Assembly: GCA_018384055.1 (NCBI GenBank)
Contig: JAHAZL010000005.1
Coordinates: 1 to 39,675 of the forward strand
Reading direction: 5' to 3'
Length of the DNA: 39,675 nt
Source of the DNA: Treponema sp.
GTDB taxonomy: Bacteria; Spirochaetota; Spirochaetia; Treponematales; Treponemataceae
Part shown: in pieces, positions 23,376-30,729 of the stretch
Layout: each line of letters begins with the position of its first letter
Numbering within the stretch: the first letter of the stretch is position 1
Position numbers and translations under genes: made by a program
Notes under the pieces: model-generated
Told to the model about the DNA's origin: nothing
Database searches by the model: none
What the model saw: the letters and a program-made list of their open reading frames with translations, nothing else

Positions 23376-24605
23376 CTATTTCCAAGGATTCTTACGGATG
23401 AAAGTTTCGTTTCTTTCGTAGCCGACACTTACAATTGAAACTGGAGTTTCTGTGAAAGCTTCGATGAATTCAATGTACTTGCGTGCGTTCTTAGGAAGCT
23501 TGCTGTACTTCTTGATTTCCTTGAGGGATGTCTTCCATCCGTCGAACTTTTCAAGAACTGGTTTTGCCTTGTTGAGCATGTCAACATTTGATGGGAAGTC
23601 TGTTACGATCTTTCCGTCGATTTCGTATGCTACACAAGCTTCAATCTGATCCATTGTATCGTATATGTCAAGGTGTGTAAGAACGAGGCCGTCCATGCTG
23701 TTGAAACGACATGCATAGCGGAGGGCAACAAGGTCAAGGTAACCGCAGCGGCGTGCACGACCAGTTGTTACACCGTATTCGCGTCCTGTGTCGCGTACAT
23801 AGCGGCAAAGTTCGCTTTCTGATTCATCTGCTTCGTTGAATTCTGTTGGCATTGGACCGTTACCAACGCGTGTCTGGTATGCCTTGAAAACGCCGAGAAT
23901 CCGGTCGATTTCATGAGGACCGATGCCTGAACCTGTACAAGCACCTGCTGCACAAGATGTTCCAGAAGAAACATAAGGGTATGTACCAGAGTCGATGTCG
24001 AGCATGGCACCCTGAGCACCTTCAAAGAGGATGTTATCCTTCTTGAATTCGTGCATCTTTGCAACAAGGTCAACTCTCATTGAAAGAAGCTGGTCCTTGT
24101 ACCTGTTGATGTATTCAAGGTCTTCACCGTCGAATTCTGCCATCTTTTCTGCCCAGTCAAGGTCAGCAAGACGAACACCGTCGCGGTGTGCCTTTTCTGC
24201 GTATGCAATACCCATACCACGGCCTGTTGTACCGATTGGGCGCTTGCGCTGTGCATCGCGTTCCTTATCCATTGTTCTGTACTTTGGAAGAATGAGCTGT
24301 GCGCGGTCAGAAATGAATACGCGTCCTTCCCAGTCAATTCCGTTGTCCTTAAGCATCTTAAGTTCATCAAAAAGTGCTTCCGGGTCAATAACCATTCCGC
24401 TGCCGAGGAATACTGTCTTGTCCTTGTAAAGGATTCCGCTTGGAACCTGGTGGAGGGCAAACTGCTTTCCGTCTACAACAATTGTATGTCCAGCGTTTGG
24501 TCCGCCTGAATAGCGAACAACATACTTGGCATCTTCTGCAAGGTAGTCAACGATCTTACCTTTTCCTTCATCTCCCCACTGGGCACCGATGATTACAACG
24601 TTCAT
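23376..24605 (-). CDS. purA: Adenylosuccinate synthetase
   Basis: Converts IMP, aspartate and GTP to adenylosuccinate, the first step to AMP. Signature motifs are the GTP loop QWGDEGKGK at the N-terminus, GGPNAGHT, IGTTGRGMGIAY, GTYPYVSSGTSC and the C-terminal VGYERNETF. I chose the ATG at 24605 (409 residues) because a strong AGGAGGAT lies at 24619-24612, just upstream, and the family starts with MNVVIIGAQWGDEGKG. A longer frame from 24635 would add ten unlikely residues. It follows guaB on the same strand after 66 nt, placing both IMP branch-point enzymes together. At 409 residues it is slightly shorter than the usual 425-430. Confidence 0.96.
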   Translation of the reverse strand: MNVVIIGAQWGDEGKGKIVDYLAEDAKYVVRYSGGPNAGHTIVVDGKQFALHQVPSGILYKDKTVFLGSGMVIDPEALFDELKMLKDNGIDWEGRVFISDRAQLILPKYRTMDKERDAQRKRPIGTTGRGMGIAYAEKAHRDGVRLADLDWAEKMAEFDGEDLEYINRYKDQLLSMRVDLVAKMHEFKKDNILFEGAQGAMLDIDSGTYPYVSSGTSCAAGACTGSGIGPHEIDRILGVFKAYQTRVGNGPMPTEFNEADESESELCRYVRDTGREYGVTTGRARRCGYLDLVALRYACRFNSMDGLVLTHLDIYDTMDQIEACVAYEIDGKIVTDFPSNVDMLNKAKPVLEKFDGWKTSLKEIKKYSKLPKNARKYIEFIEAFTETPVSIVSVGYERNETFIRKNPWK

Positions 24606-24671
24606 ATAAAATCCTCCTGACTGCATGAGATGCATTCAGCGCCAGATGCAGTCAAAAAATTTACAAATTGA

Positions 24672-26177
24672 TTAGCTATGGATTGATGTGTTTCTTACTG
24701 TTACATCATGAGCCGAACCTTCACTGATTGTTGTCTGGCTTACGAGGGTAATCTTTGCCTTTTCCTGAAGTTCAGGAATTGAAAGGGCACCGCAGTTACA
24801 CATTGTGTGGATGATCTTGCTTGTTGTGAGGGCAACACCGTCATGCAAGTGTCCTGCATAAGGAACATAAGAGTCAACGCCTTCTTCAAAAGAAAGTGTC
24901 TTCTTTCCGCCAAGGTCATAGCGCTGCCAGTTGCGTGCGCGGTTTGAACCTTCGCCCCAATATTCCTTTACATAGCTTCCATTGATATTGAGCTTTGCTG
25001 TTGGTGATTCATCAAAGCGTGCAAAGTAGCGGCCCTGCATTACAAAGTCTGCACCCATGGCAAGGGCAAGAGTGATGTGGTAGTCGTGAACTACACCGCC
25101 ATCGGAACAGATAGGAATGTAAATTCCTGTCTTTGCATAGTATTCGTCGCGAGCCTTTGCAACTTCGATTGTTGCTGTAGCCTGTCCGCGTCCAATACCC
25201 TTTGTTTCGCGGGTGATGCAGATTGAACCGCCGCCGATACCGATCTTGATGAAGTCGGCACCCTGTTCTGCAAGGTACATGAATCCTTCGCGGTCAACAA
25301 CATTACCGGCACCAACCTTTGCGTTTGGCCATTTAGCGTGGATGTCCTTTAGGGCCTTTCCCTGCCAGCAAGAGTAACCTTCTGAAGAGTCGAGACAAAG
25401 AACATCTACACCTGCATCGAGGAGGGCAGGAACACGGTCCATGTAGTCGCGTGTGTTGATGCCTGCACCTACGATATATCTGTGCTGTGAATCAAGGTTT
25501 TCGTTTGGATAAACCTGATGGTTGTCAAAGTCCTTGCGGAATACCATTGAAACAAGGTTTCCGTTTGCATCGATGATTGGGAGCTGGTTTACCTTGTGTG
25601 TCCAGATAAGGTCGTTTGCTTCAGAAAGTGAGATTCCGTCCTTTCCTGTAACGAGCTTTGCAAATGGAGTCATGTATTCTGCTACCTTTGCATCTGGAGA
25701 AACATGGTTGATTCTGTAGTCGCGTTCTGTAATGATGCCTTCAAGCTTTCCGTGGGCAGTACCGTCGCTTGTAACTGCGATTGTGCTGTGTCCTGTAGTC
25801 TGAATGAGGTCAACTACTTCCTGAATTGTCTGGTCTGGGCGGATGTTTGAATCTGAAGTTACGAATCCAGCCTTGTATGCCTTAACGCGGGCAACCATTG
25901 CCGCCTGGTTTTCTATTGTCTGTGAACCGAAGATGAAACTGATTCCACCTTCCTTTGCAAGTGCGATGGCAAGCTTATCATCTGAAACCGACTGCATTAC
26001 TGCAGAAACCATAGGAATGTTCATTGTAAGAGCTGGTTTTTCACCTGCTTTCTTGTTGTAGCGGACAACTGGAGTCTTGAGGGAAACATTGTCTGGAATA
26101 CATTCTTCAGATGTGTAACCAGGAATCAAAAGATACTCAGCAAATGTGTGAGAAGGCTCTTCGTAGTAATATGCCAT
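24672..26177 (-). CDS. guaB: IMP dehydrogenase, Tritrichomonas-like type
   Basis: Oxidises IMP to XMP, the first step to GMP. 501 residues with a TIM barrel interrupted by two CBS domains (about residues 105-225, including EGIITERDYR and VNQLPIIDANGNLVS). The catalytic Cys is C320 in IGGGSICITRETKGIGRGQA, instead of the usual GPGSICTTR. Later motifs include GRYFARFDESPT, NWQRYDLGG and GVDSYVPYAG, and the protein ends in MCNCGAL and a short tail. These variants match remembered T. foetus IMPDH closely and differ from E. coli or B. subtilis GuaB. AGGAG precedes the ATG. Promoter -10 is TATAAT at 26230-26225 (minus strand). No purine riboswitch is apparent. Confidence 0.95.
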   Translation of the reverse strand: MAYYYEEPSHTFAEYLLIPGYTSEECIPDNVSLKTPVVRYNKKAGEKPALTMNIPMVSAVMQSVSDDKLAIALAKEGGISFIFGSQTIENQAAMVARVKAYKAGFVTSDSNIRPDQTIQEVVDLIQTTGHSTIAVTSDGTAHGKLEGIITERDYRINHVSPDAKVAEYMTPFAKLVTGKDGISLSEANDLIWTHKVNQLPIIDANGNLVSMVFRKDFDNHQVYPNENLDSQHRYIVGAGINTRDYMDRVPALLDAGVDVLCLDSSEGYSCWQGKALKDIHAKWPNAKVGAGNVVDREGFMYLAEQGADFIKIGIGGGSICITRETKGIGRGQATATIEVAKARDEYYAKTGIYIPICSDGGVVHDYHITLALAMGADFVMQGRYFARFDESPTAKLNINGSYVKEYWGEGSNRARNWQRYDLGGKKTLSFEEGVDSYVPYAGHLHDGVALTTSKIIHTMCNCGALSIPELQEKAKITLVSQTTISEGSAHDVTVRNTSIHS

Positions 26178-26224
26178 GATTTACTCCTAATATAGAAAAA
26201 ATGATAATAGATACTTGCCAAAGC

Positions 26225-26230
26225 ATTATA
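26225..26230 (-). promoter_or_regulatory. Candidate guaB -10 element
   Basis: TATAAT on the minus strand, with TTTATT at 17 bp upstream as a poor -35. It lies about 48 nt before the guaB ATG, which has its own AGGAG. Confidence 0.4.
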
Positions 26231-26307
26231 GTGAATATGCGCTTCTTAATAAAGTGAATTTGAAAAGAATTCTTCAGTCATAGGGGTTTTGTGCCGAAAA
26301 TCAGAAT

Positions 26308-27369
26308 ATGAAAGTGTCTAAATTTTTTGTTTCCGCATCAGCCCTTTTTGTTTCCATGTCTGCCTTTGCTTTTGCAGATATTACCTACAAAGTAGAAAGC
26401 GGCGATACCTATTATTCCATTGCAAGAAAGTACGGAGTAAAGGTAAGCGAGATTTACTCTGCCAACGGCCTTACAGACAAGGATACCCTGAAAATCGGCC
26501 AGTCCCTTAAGATTCCTGGAATTGATAAAATGGATGATAAATCTTCAGGTGAAAAGACTTCTGTTTCATACGATACATATGTAGTGCAAAAGGACGACAC
26601 TTTCTACCGCATTGCAAAAAACAACCTTATTTCTGTTGATGAACTTCTTGAAGCAAACGGATTTACAAAAAACGATGTTCTTAAGGTAGGGAAGAAAATC
26701 AGGATACCTCGCAAGGGTGGAACTTCAGCAGCTGAAACCGTAAAGACAGATTCAAAGTCTGAAACAAAGGCTGCTTCAGATACAAGAAAGTTTGACACAT
26801 ATACTGTGCAGAAGGGCGACACTTTCTATCGCATTGCAAAGGTAAATGCAATTACTGTTGATGAACTTAAAAGGCTCAACGGTCTTGATTCAAAATCTCA
26901 ACTTAAAGCCGGCCAGAAGCTTAAAATTCCTGTAACAATAGTAGATACTTCAAATGCAAAACTTCCTTCACTTCCTGATGATCCAAGAAAATATTCGGCA
27001 AAAAAGGGAGATCCAAGCCTTTCCTGGCCTGTTAAGAATCCTACAATTACATACATGACTGGAAAAATCAGCGGTGTTCAGCTTGGCTGTGCAAAGAATG
27101 AGAATGTAACTGCAATCCGTGCGGGAACCGTAATGTATGTTGGAAATTACCGTGGGTACGGGCAGGTAGTTTTTGTTCAGACAAAGACTGGCCACATCTA
27201 TGTTTACAGCGGTCTTGGTTCAATAAAGGTACAGAAAGGAGATTACCTTGTTTTCGGTGATGTAATCGGAACTGCCGGAACAGACAGCATTAAGGGAACA
27301 AACCAGATGTGCCTCATGGTGTTCCAGAAATCTTCGCCTATAGATCCTGCAAAAGCACCAAGGGGATGA
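26308..27369 (+). CDS. Periplasmic protein with three LysM repeats and a degenerate LytM/M23 domain
   Basis: 353 residues. The signal peptide ends about residue 23 (AFAFADI). Three LysM repeats bind peptidoglycan: YKVESGDTYYSIARKYG (about 27-70), YVVQKDDTFYRIAKNN (about 91-135) and YTVQKGDTFYRIAKVN (about 165-208). The C-terminal part (about 235-350) follows the M23/LytM pattern (VTAIRAGTVMYVGNYRGYG, VFVQTKTGHIYVYSGL), but the first zinc site HxxxD is replaced by QLGCAKN and the usual HxH is HIYVY. The protein is therefore probably not a hydrolase but an NlpD/EnvC-like activator or wall-binding factor. No good ribosome binding site is visible before the ATG. Confidence 0.85.
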   Translation: MKVSKFFVSASALFVSMSAFAFADITYKVESGDTYYSIARKYGVKVSEIYSANGLTDKDTLKIGQSLKIPGIDKMDDKSSGEKTSVSYDTYVVQKDDTFYRIAKNNLISVDELLEANGFTKNDVLKVGKKIRIPRKGGTSAAETVKTDSKSETKAASDTRKFDTYTVQKGDTFYRIAKVNAITVDELKRLNGLDSKSQLKAGQKLKIPVTIVDTSNAKLPSLPDDPRKYSAKKGDPSLSWPVKNPTITYMTGKISGVQLGCAKNENVTAIRAGTVMYVGNYRGYGQVVFVQTKTGHIYVYSGLGSIKVQKGDYLVFGDVIGTAGTDSIKGTNQMCLMVFQKSSPIDPAKAPRG

Positions 27370-27493
27370 ATTCCTCATGGATCCTTCGTTAGGCTTTTTC
27401 TTTGCCGCGTCCGTGTCAAAAATGCTTCGCATTTACGAAAAAGTCTCCGTTGCTGAAAAGTCTTTGTCGCATTCGGGGCATAAGGCCTTACAA

Positions 27494-27549
27494 TTTACAC
27501 AATCTTTACAATTCAATCATTGATTTTTTCATCAATTCATCTATATATA
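27494..27549 (+). promoter_or_regulatory. phoB promoter with two 11-bp-spaced TTTACA boxes
   Basis: TTTACA at 27494-27499 and 27505-27510 (11-bp step), with CTTACA at 27487, precede TTGATT (27520-27525) and TATATA (27542-27547 or 27544-27549). The ATG at 27555 lies 5-7 nt after the -10 and has no Shine-Dalgarno, so the mRNA is predicted to be leaderless. The boxes match those before pstS and pstC, suggesting autoregulation by PhoB. The rest of the gap after the LysM gene (27370-27486) shows only a short AAATGC-TTC-GCATTT hairpin at 27419-27433 and no gene. Confidence 0.5.
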
Positions 27550-27554
27550 GAAGT

Positions 27555-28223
27555 ATGGTATACATACTGGAAGATGATGACAATATTAGAAAACTTATAA
27601 AATATTCTCTTACGAGTCAGGGTTTTGATGTTCAGGATTTTTCACTTCCTTCTGATTTCTGGAAGGAACTTGAGAAAAATAAACCAGACCTTATTCTTCT
27701 GGATATCATGCTTCCAGAGGAAGACGGAATATCAATTCTAAAAAAACTTCGGTTTAATCATGAAACTTCTGCTGTCCCTGTAATAATGCTTACGGCAAAG
27801 GATTCTGAATACGATGTTGTTACTGGTCTTGATGCTGGTGCTGACGACTATGTAACAAAACCATTCGGCATGATGGCCCTTGTCTCAAGAATAAAGGCTG
27901 TGCTCAGAAGATATGAGAAATCAGATTTGAAAAAAGAAATTCTTGAAGCAGACGGAATTAAACTGGATGAAAACCAGCACACGGTATTTGCAGATAGCCA
28001 GCAGATATTTCTTACGGTAAAGGAATTTGATCTTCTTCTTCTCCTGATGAAAAACAGAGGTAATGTGCTCACAAGGGAACTCCTTCTTGAATCTGTATGG
28101 GACCTGTCGTCTGACATTGAAAGCAGAACTGTTGATGTTCATATCAGGACTTTGAGGGCAAAGCTTGGTAAATATGAAAAGACCATCGAAACAATTCGCG
28201 GCGTAGGATATAAATTCGTATGA
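27555..28223 (+). CDS. phoB: Phosphate regulon response regulator (OmpR/PhoB family)
   Basis: 222 residues. The receiver domain has the acidic pocket EDDD (residues 6-9), phospho-acceptor D50 in LILLDIMLP, the Thr of VIMLTAKD and the Lys of YVTKPFG. The C-terminal winged helix (about 127-222) shows LTVKEFDLLLLLMKNRGNVL and RTVDVHIRTLRAKLG, typical of OmpR/PhoB. I chose the ATG at 27555 because it starts directly at the receiver fold (MVYILEDDD); an open frame upstream contains the promoter. It overlaps phoR by 4 nt (ATGA). Assignment as PhoB rests on position directly upstream of the pst locus and on the TTnACA boxes; binding to them is inference. Confidence 0.9.
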   Translation: MVYILEDDDNIRKLIKYSLTSQGFDVQDFSLPSDFWKELEKNKPDLILLDIMLPEEDGISILKKLRFNHETSAVPVIMLTAKDSEYDVVTGLDAGADDYVTKPFGMMALVSRIKAVLRRYEKSDLKKEILEADGIKLDENQHTVFADSQQIFLTVKEFDLLLLLMKNRGNVLTRELLLESVWDLSSDIESRTVDVHIRTLRAKLGKYEKTIETIRGVGYKFV

Positions 28224-29548
28224 AAAATAAATCTCTTACTTTTAGAATTTTCACGAATACTTTTTCTGTTGGGGCATTCATTTATTTTATCTGTGCTTTT
28301 CTGTTCATCTCCAACATGTACGGTTATTTTGAAAAGCAGATTTTTTCTGAACTTGAAACGGAAAGCAATTTCCTTGAAAGCTATGTTCTGGAAAATAATC
28401 TTGTTCGCCTTGGTTCCTTAAAAACTGAAAACCGCATAACTCTTATTGATTCCACAGGCAAAGTGTACTTTGACAATACGGTGGATGCTGCATCGTTGGA
28501 AAATCATGGCAGCAGAAAAGAATTCCTTGAAGCAAAGACAAAAGGTTCGGTTCAGATAGCAAGATTTTCTTCTACCATGACAGAGAAGACCTTGTATTTT
28601 GCAAGGCTTCTTTCCAACGGTGATGTGTTGAGAATCAGCTGCAATCAGCATTCTGTATGGGTTTTGATTTTAGGAATGAGCCAGATTCTTATGGTGATGC
28701 TTGTTCTTGCCGTGATAGCGTCAGGCATATCGGCTTCATGGATAAGTAAAAAAATCGTAGAGCCTTTGAATTTAATTGATCTGGAAAATCCGGAAACAAG
28801 TCAGGTCTATGAAGAATTAAAGCCATTTACGAAGAGGATTGCAGAAGAAAACTTTGAAAAGTCACAGAGGGAAGAACTTAGGCAGCAGTTTACGGCTAAT
28901 GTCAGTCATGAACTAAAGACACCGCTTACAAGTATCAGCGGTTTTGCAGAAATATTGAAGTCAGAGGGGACAGACCCCAAAGTTACAAAAGATTTTGCAA
29001 GCTCTATTTATGATGAAGCTCAGCGAATGATCACCCTTGTGAATGACATCATCAAGCTTTCAAAACTGGATGAAAAGTCCATAAGCCTTGAAAAAGAACC
29101 TCTTAGTCTTCGTGAAATTTGCCGTGAATCCATGAATATTCTTTCTGCAGCGGCAAAGGCAAAGAATGTGACAGTAAACCTGAGTGGAGACAGTGGACTT
29201 ATCAATGGAGTTCAGCCTGTAATTTATGAAATGGTCTATAACCTTATGGACAATGCCATAAAGTACAATATTGAGGGTGGAAAGGTTGATGTTACCCTTC
29301 AGAATTTGATTGACAGCAAAAGCGTGATACTTACTGTAAAGGATACTGGAATTGGAATCCCTTCATCAGAAAAAGAAAGAATTTTTGAACGCTTTTATAG
29401 AATTGACAAGAGCCGTTCAAAGCAGAATGGCGGAACAGGACTTGGACTTAGTATTGTAAAGCACGCTGCAAAATATCACCAGGCTAGTATCCTTGTAACC
29501 AGTGAAGTCGGAAAGGGCAGTACATTTACTGTTGTATTCCCGGTGTAA
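28220..29548 (+). CDS. phoR: Phosphate regulon sensor histidine kinase
   Basis: 442 residues. Two membrane helices (about 12-32 and 147-171) flank an extracytoplasmic sensor region of some 115 residues. The cytosolic part has the HisKA box FTANVSHELKTPLTS with H230, the N-box MVYNLMDNAIKYN, the G1 box VKDTGIGIP, the F-box RIFERFYRID and the G2 box GGTGLGLSIV. No convincing PAS domain lies between the second helix and H230; the linker (about 172-218) is short, unlike E. coli PhoR. Gene order phoB-phoR-pst and the 4-nt overlap support the phosphate role. Sensing probably occurs through the PstB/PhoU complex, as in other bacteria. Confidence 0.9.
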   Translation: MKNKSLTFRIFTNTFSVGAFIYFICAFLFISNMYGYFEKQIFSELETESNFLESYVLENNLVRLGSLKTENRITLIDSTGKVYFDNTVDAASLENHGSRKEFLEAKTKGSVQIARFSSTMTEKTLYFARLLSNGDVLRISCNQHSVWVLILGMSQILMVMLVLAVIASGISASWISKKIVEPLNLIDLENPETSQVYEELKPFTKRIAEENFEKSQREELRQQFTANVSHELKTPLTSISGFAEILKSEGTDPKVTKDFASSIYDEAQRMITLVNDIIKLSKLDEKSISLEKEPLSLREICRESMNILSAAAKAKNVTVNLSGDSGLINGVQPVIYEMVYNLMDNAIKYNIEGGKVDVTLQNLIDSKSVILTVKDTGIGIPSSEKERIFERFYRIDKSRSKQNGGTGLGLSIVKHAAKYHQASILVTSEVGKGSTFTVVFPV

Positions 29549-29555
29549 AATATTG

Positions 29556-29591
29556 TCCTGTAAAGTCTTTGTTTACAAATTCTTTACAGGA
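29556..29591. promoter_or_regulatory. 10-bp perfect inverted repeat after phoR, overlapping Pho boxes
   Basis: TCCTGTAAAG (29556-29565) and CTTTACAGGA (29582-29591) are perfect complements around a 16-nt loop. No T-run follows, so it is a weak terminator candidate. It contains two of the TTTACA boxes of the pstS promoter, so folding and regulator binding would share the sequence. Confidence 0.6.
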
Positions 29592-29625
29592 AATTCCTGA
29601 TAACTTAACAGTAATCCTTTAGATT
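29572..29625 (+). promoter_or_regulatory. pstS promoter with Pho boxes at 11-bp intervals
   Basis: TTTACA at 29572, TTTACA at 29583, TTCCTG at 29594 and TTAACA at 29605 are each exactly 11 bp apart. The last box starts 15 bp before the -10-like TAGATT (29620-29625). The same geometry occurs before pstC. Repeats of TTnACA with about 11-bp steps are the hallmark of PhoP/PhoB-type operators in B. subtilis. Regulation by the PhoB above is inference. Confidence 0.65.
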
Positions 29626-29669
29626 TTTCATATCTTGATTATGAGGTGAAAAATCTCAGAGGAGTAATT

Positions 29670-30536
29670 ATGAAAATCAATCTTAAGAAAACAATTGCAG
29701 GTGCTGTTCTCGTATCATCGGCATTTTTGTGTTTTGCAGCACCTAAATTCAACGGTAAAAAGGCAATCTCGGTTCTTAGCCGCGAAGAAGGCAGTGGAAC
29801 ACGCGGTGCATTCATTGAACTTTTTGGAATTGAAAAGAAGAATGCAGCCGGCAAGAAAGTTGACTATACAACAGATGAAGCTGCCATTACAAATTCTACA
29901 GCAGTAATGCTTACAAGCGTTGCCGGTGATAGATACGCAATCGGTTATGTTTCCCTCGGTTCTTTGAATGATTCAGTTAAGGCAGTAAAGATTGATGGTG
30001 CAGATGCAACAGTTGCAAACATCAATAAGGGTTCATATAAAATCAGCCGTCCGTTTAATATTGCCGTAAAGGAAAATATCTCTGCTGTTGCACAGGATTT
30101 TGTAAACTACATTGTAAGTGAAGAAGGCCAGAAGATCATTGCTGCAAATAAGTACATTAAGATTCAGAACATAAAGAGTTATGCTTCTTCAAAAGCAACA
30201 GGAAAGGTTGTTGTTGCAGGTTCATCTTCTGTATCTCCTGTAATGGAAAAGCTAATCGAAAGCTACAAGTCGGTTAATCCAAATGCCAAAATTGAACTTC
30301 AGACTTCTGACAGCACAACTGGTGTTACAAATGCAATCAACGGAACTTGTGACATCGGTATGGCAAGCCGCGGTCTTAAGGATTCAGAAAAGTCAAAGGG
30401 CGTAAAGGAAATCACAATTGCAGTAGATGGAATTGCTGTAGTTGTAAACAGGGAAAATCCCGCTGATGGTCTTACAAAGGCTCAGGTAGAACAGATTTTC
30501 ACTGGTAAGATTACAAAGTGGAATAATGTAAAATAA
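29670..30536 (+). CDS. pstS: Phosphate ABC transporter substrate-binding protein with permuted domain order
   Basis: Periplasmic phosphate receptor, 288 residues, with a signal peptide ending near SSAFLCFAAP. The usual PstS order is VxGSSxVxP first and SRExGSGTRGAF later. Here the mature protein begins with ISVLSREEGSGTRGAFIELF (about residues 29-48), passes GYVSLGSL and YKISRPFNIAVK, then reaches VVVAGSSSVSPVMEKL (about 178-193), DIGMASRGLKDSEK and IFTGKITKWNNVK at the very end. The two halves are thus swapped, a circular permutation. The start at 29670 follows AGAGGAG (29658-29664); a GTG at 29646 would add eight residues and include that site. It is preceded by Pho boxes. Confidence 0.92.
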   Translation: MKINLKKTIAGAVLVSSAFLCFAAPKFNGKKAISVLSREEGSGTRGAFIELFGIEKKNAAGKKVDYTTDEAAITNSTAVMLTSVAGDRYAIGYVSLGSLNDSVKAVKIDGADATVANINKGSYKISRPFNIAVKENISAVAQDFVNYIVSEEGQKIIAANKYIKIQNIKSYASSKATGKVVVAGSSSVSPVMEKLIESYKSVNPNAKIELQTSDSTTGVTNAINGTCDIGMASRGLKDSEKSKGVKEITIAVDGIAVVVNRENPADGLTKAQVEQIFTGKITKWNNVK

Positions 30537-30564
30537 ACCTGATTGAAGAACGCAGAGTGTAGGT

Positions 30565-30665
30565 AGGGGCTGTCCAATAAGTATGAGTCATTGCCGTGCT
30601 CGACACGGCAATCTCTTGTATTGCAATTAAATGACACTTTTTGAACTTATTGGTCATCCCCTTTT
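30565..30665. mobile_element. MITE-like element, short copy with one hairpin
   Basis: About 101 bp in reverse orientation to the copy at 23220-23345, with the same ends (AGGGGCTGTCCAATAAGT and ACTTATTGGTCATCCCCTTTT) and the internal hairpin ATTGCCGTG-CTCGA-CACGGCAAT (30590-30612). It lacks the 24 bp that give the long copy its second hairpin. It separates pstS from the pstC promoter and may end most pstS transcripts. Confidence 0.75.
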
Positions 30666-30669
30666 CTTT

Positions 30670-30723
30670 TTAACTTTAATTTAACAAATTCCACCCGTAG
30701 ACTTAACATTATCTTTTTAGAAT
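30670..30723 (+). promoter_or_regulatory. pstC promoter with Pho boxes at 11-bp intervals (leaderless layout)
   Basis: TTAACT at 30670, TTAACA at 30681, a degenerate third position at 30692 and TTAACA at 30703, all in 11-bp register. The last box lies 15 bp before TAGAAT (30718-30723), the same distance as in the pstS promoter. The pstC ATG at 30730 follows after 6 nt without a Shine-Dalgarno. Confidence 0.65.
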
Positions 30724-30729
30724 TGTCAC

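Noticed and set aside
24186..24509. Plus-strand ORFs opposite purA
   Set aside because: purA motifs are complete on the minus strand; these are complementary shadows.
26178..26307. Purine riboswitch between guaB and the LysM gene
   Set aside because: No three-way junction or conserved purine-aptamer core is visible; only a -10 box and a ribosome binding site were seen.
27402..27554. N-terminal extension of PhoB
   Set aside because: The open frame upstream of 27555 contains the promoter and boxes, and the receiver domain starts exactly at the ATG at 27555.
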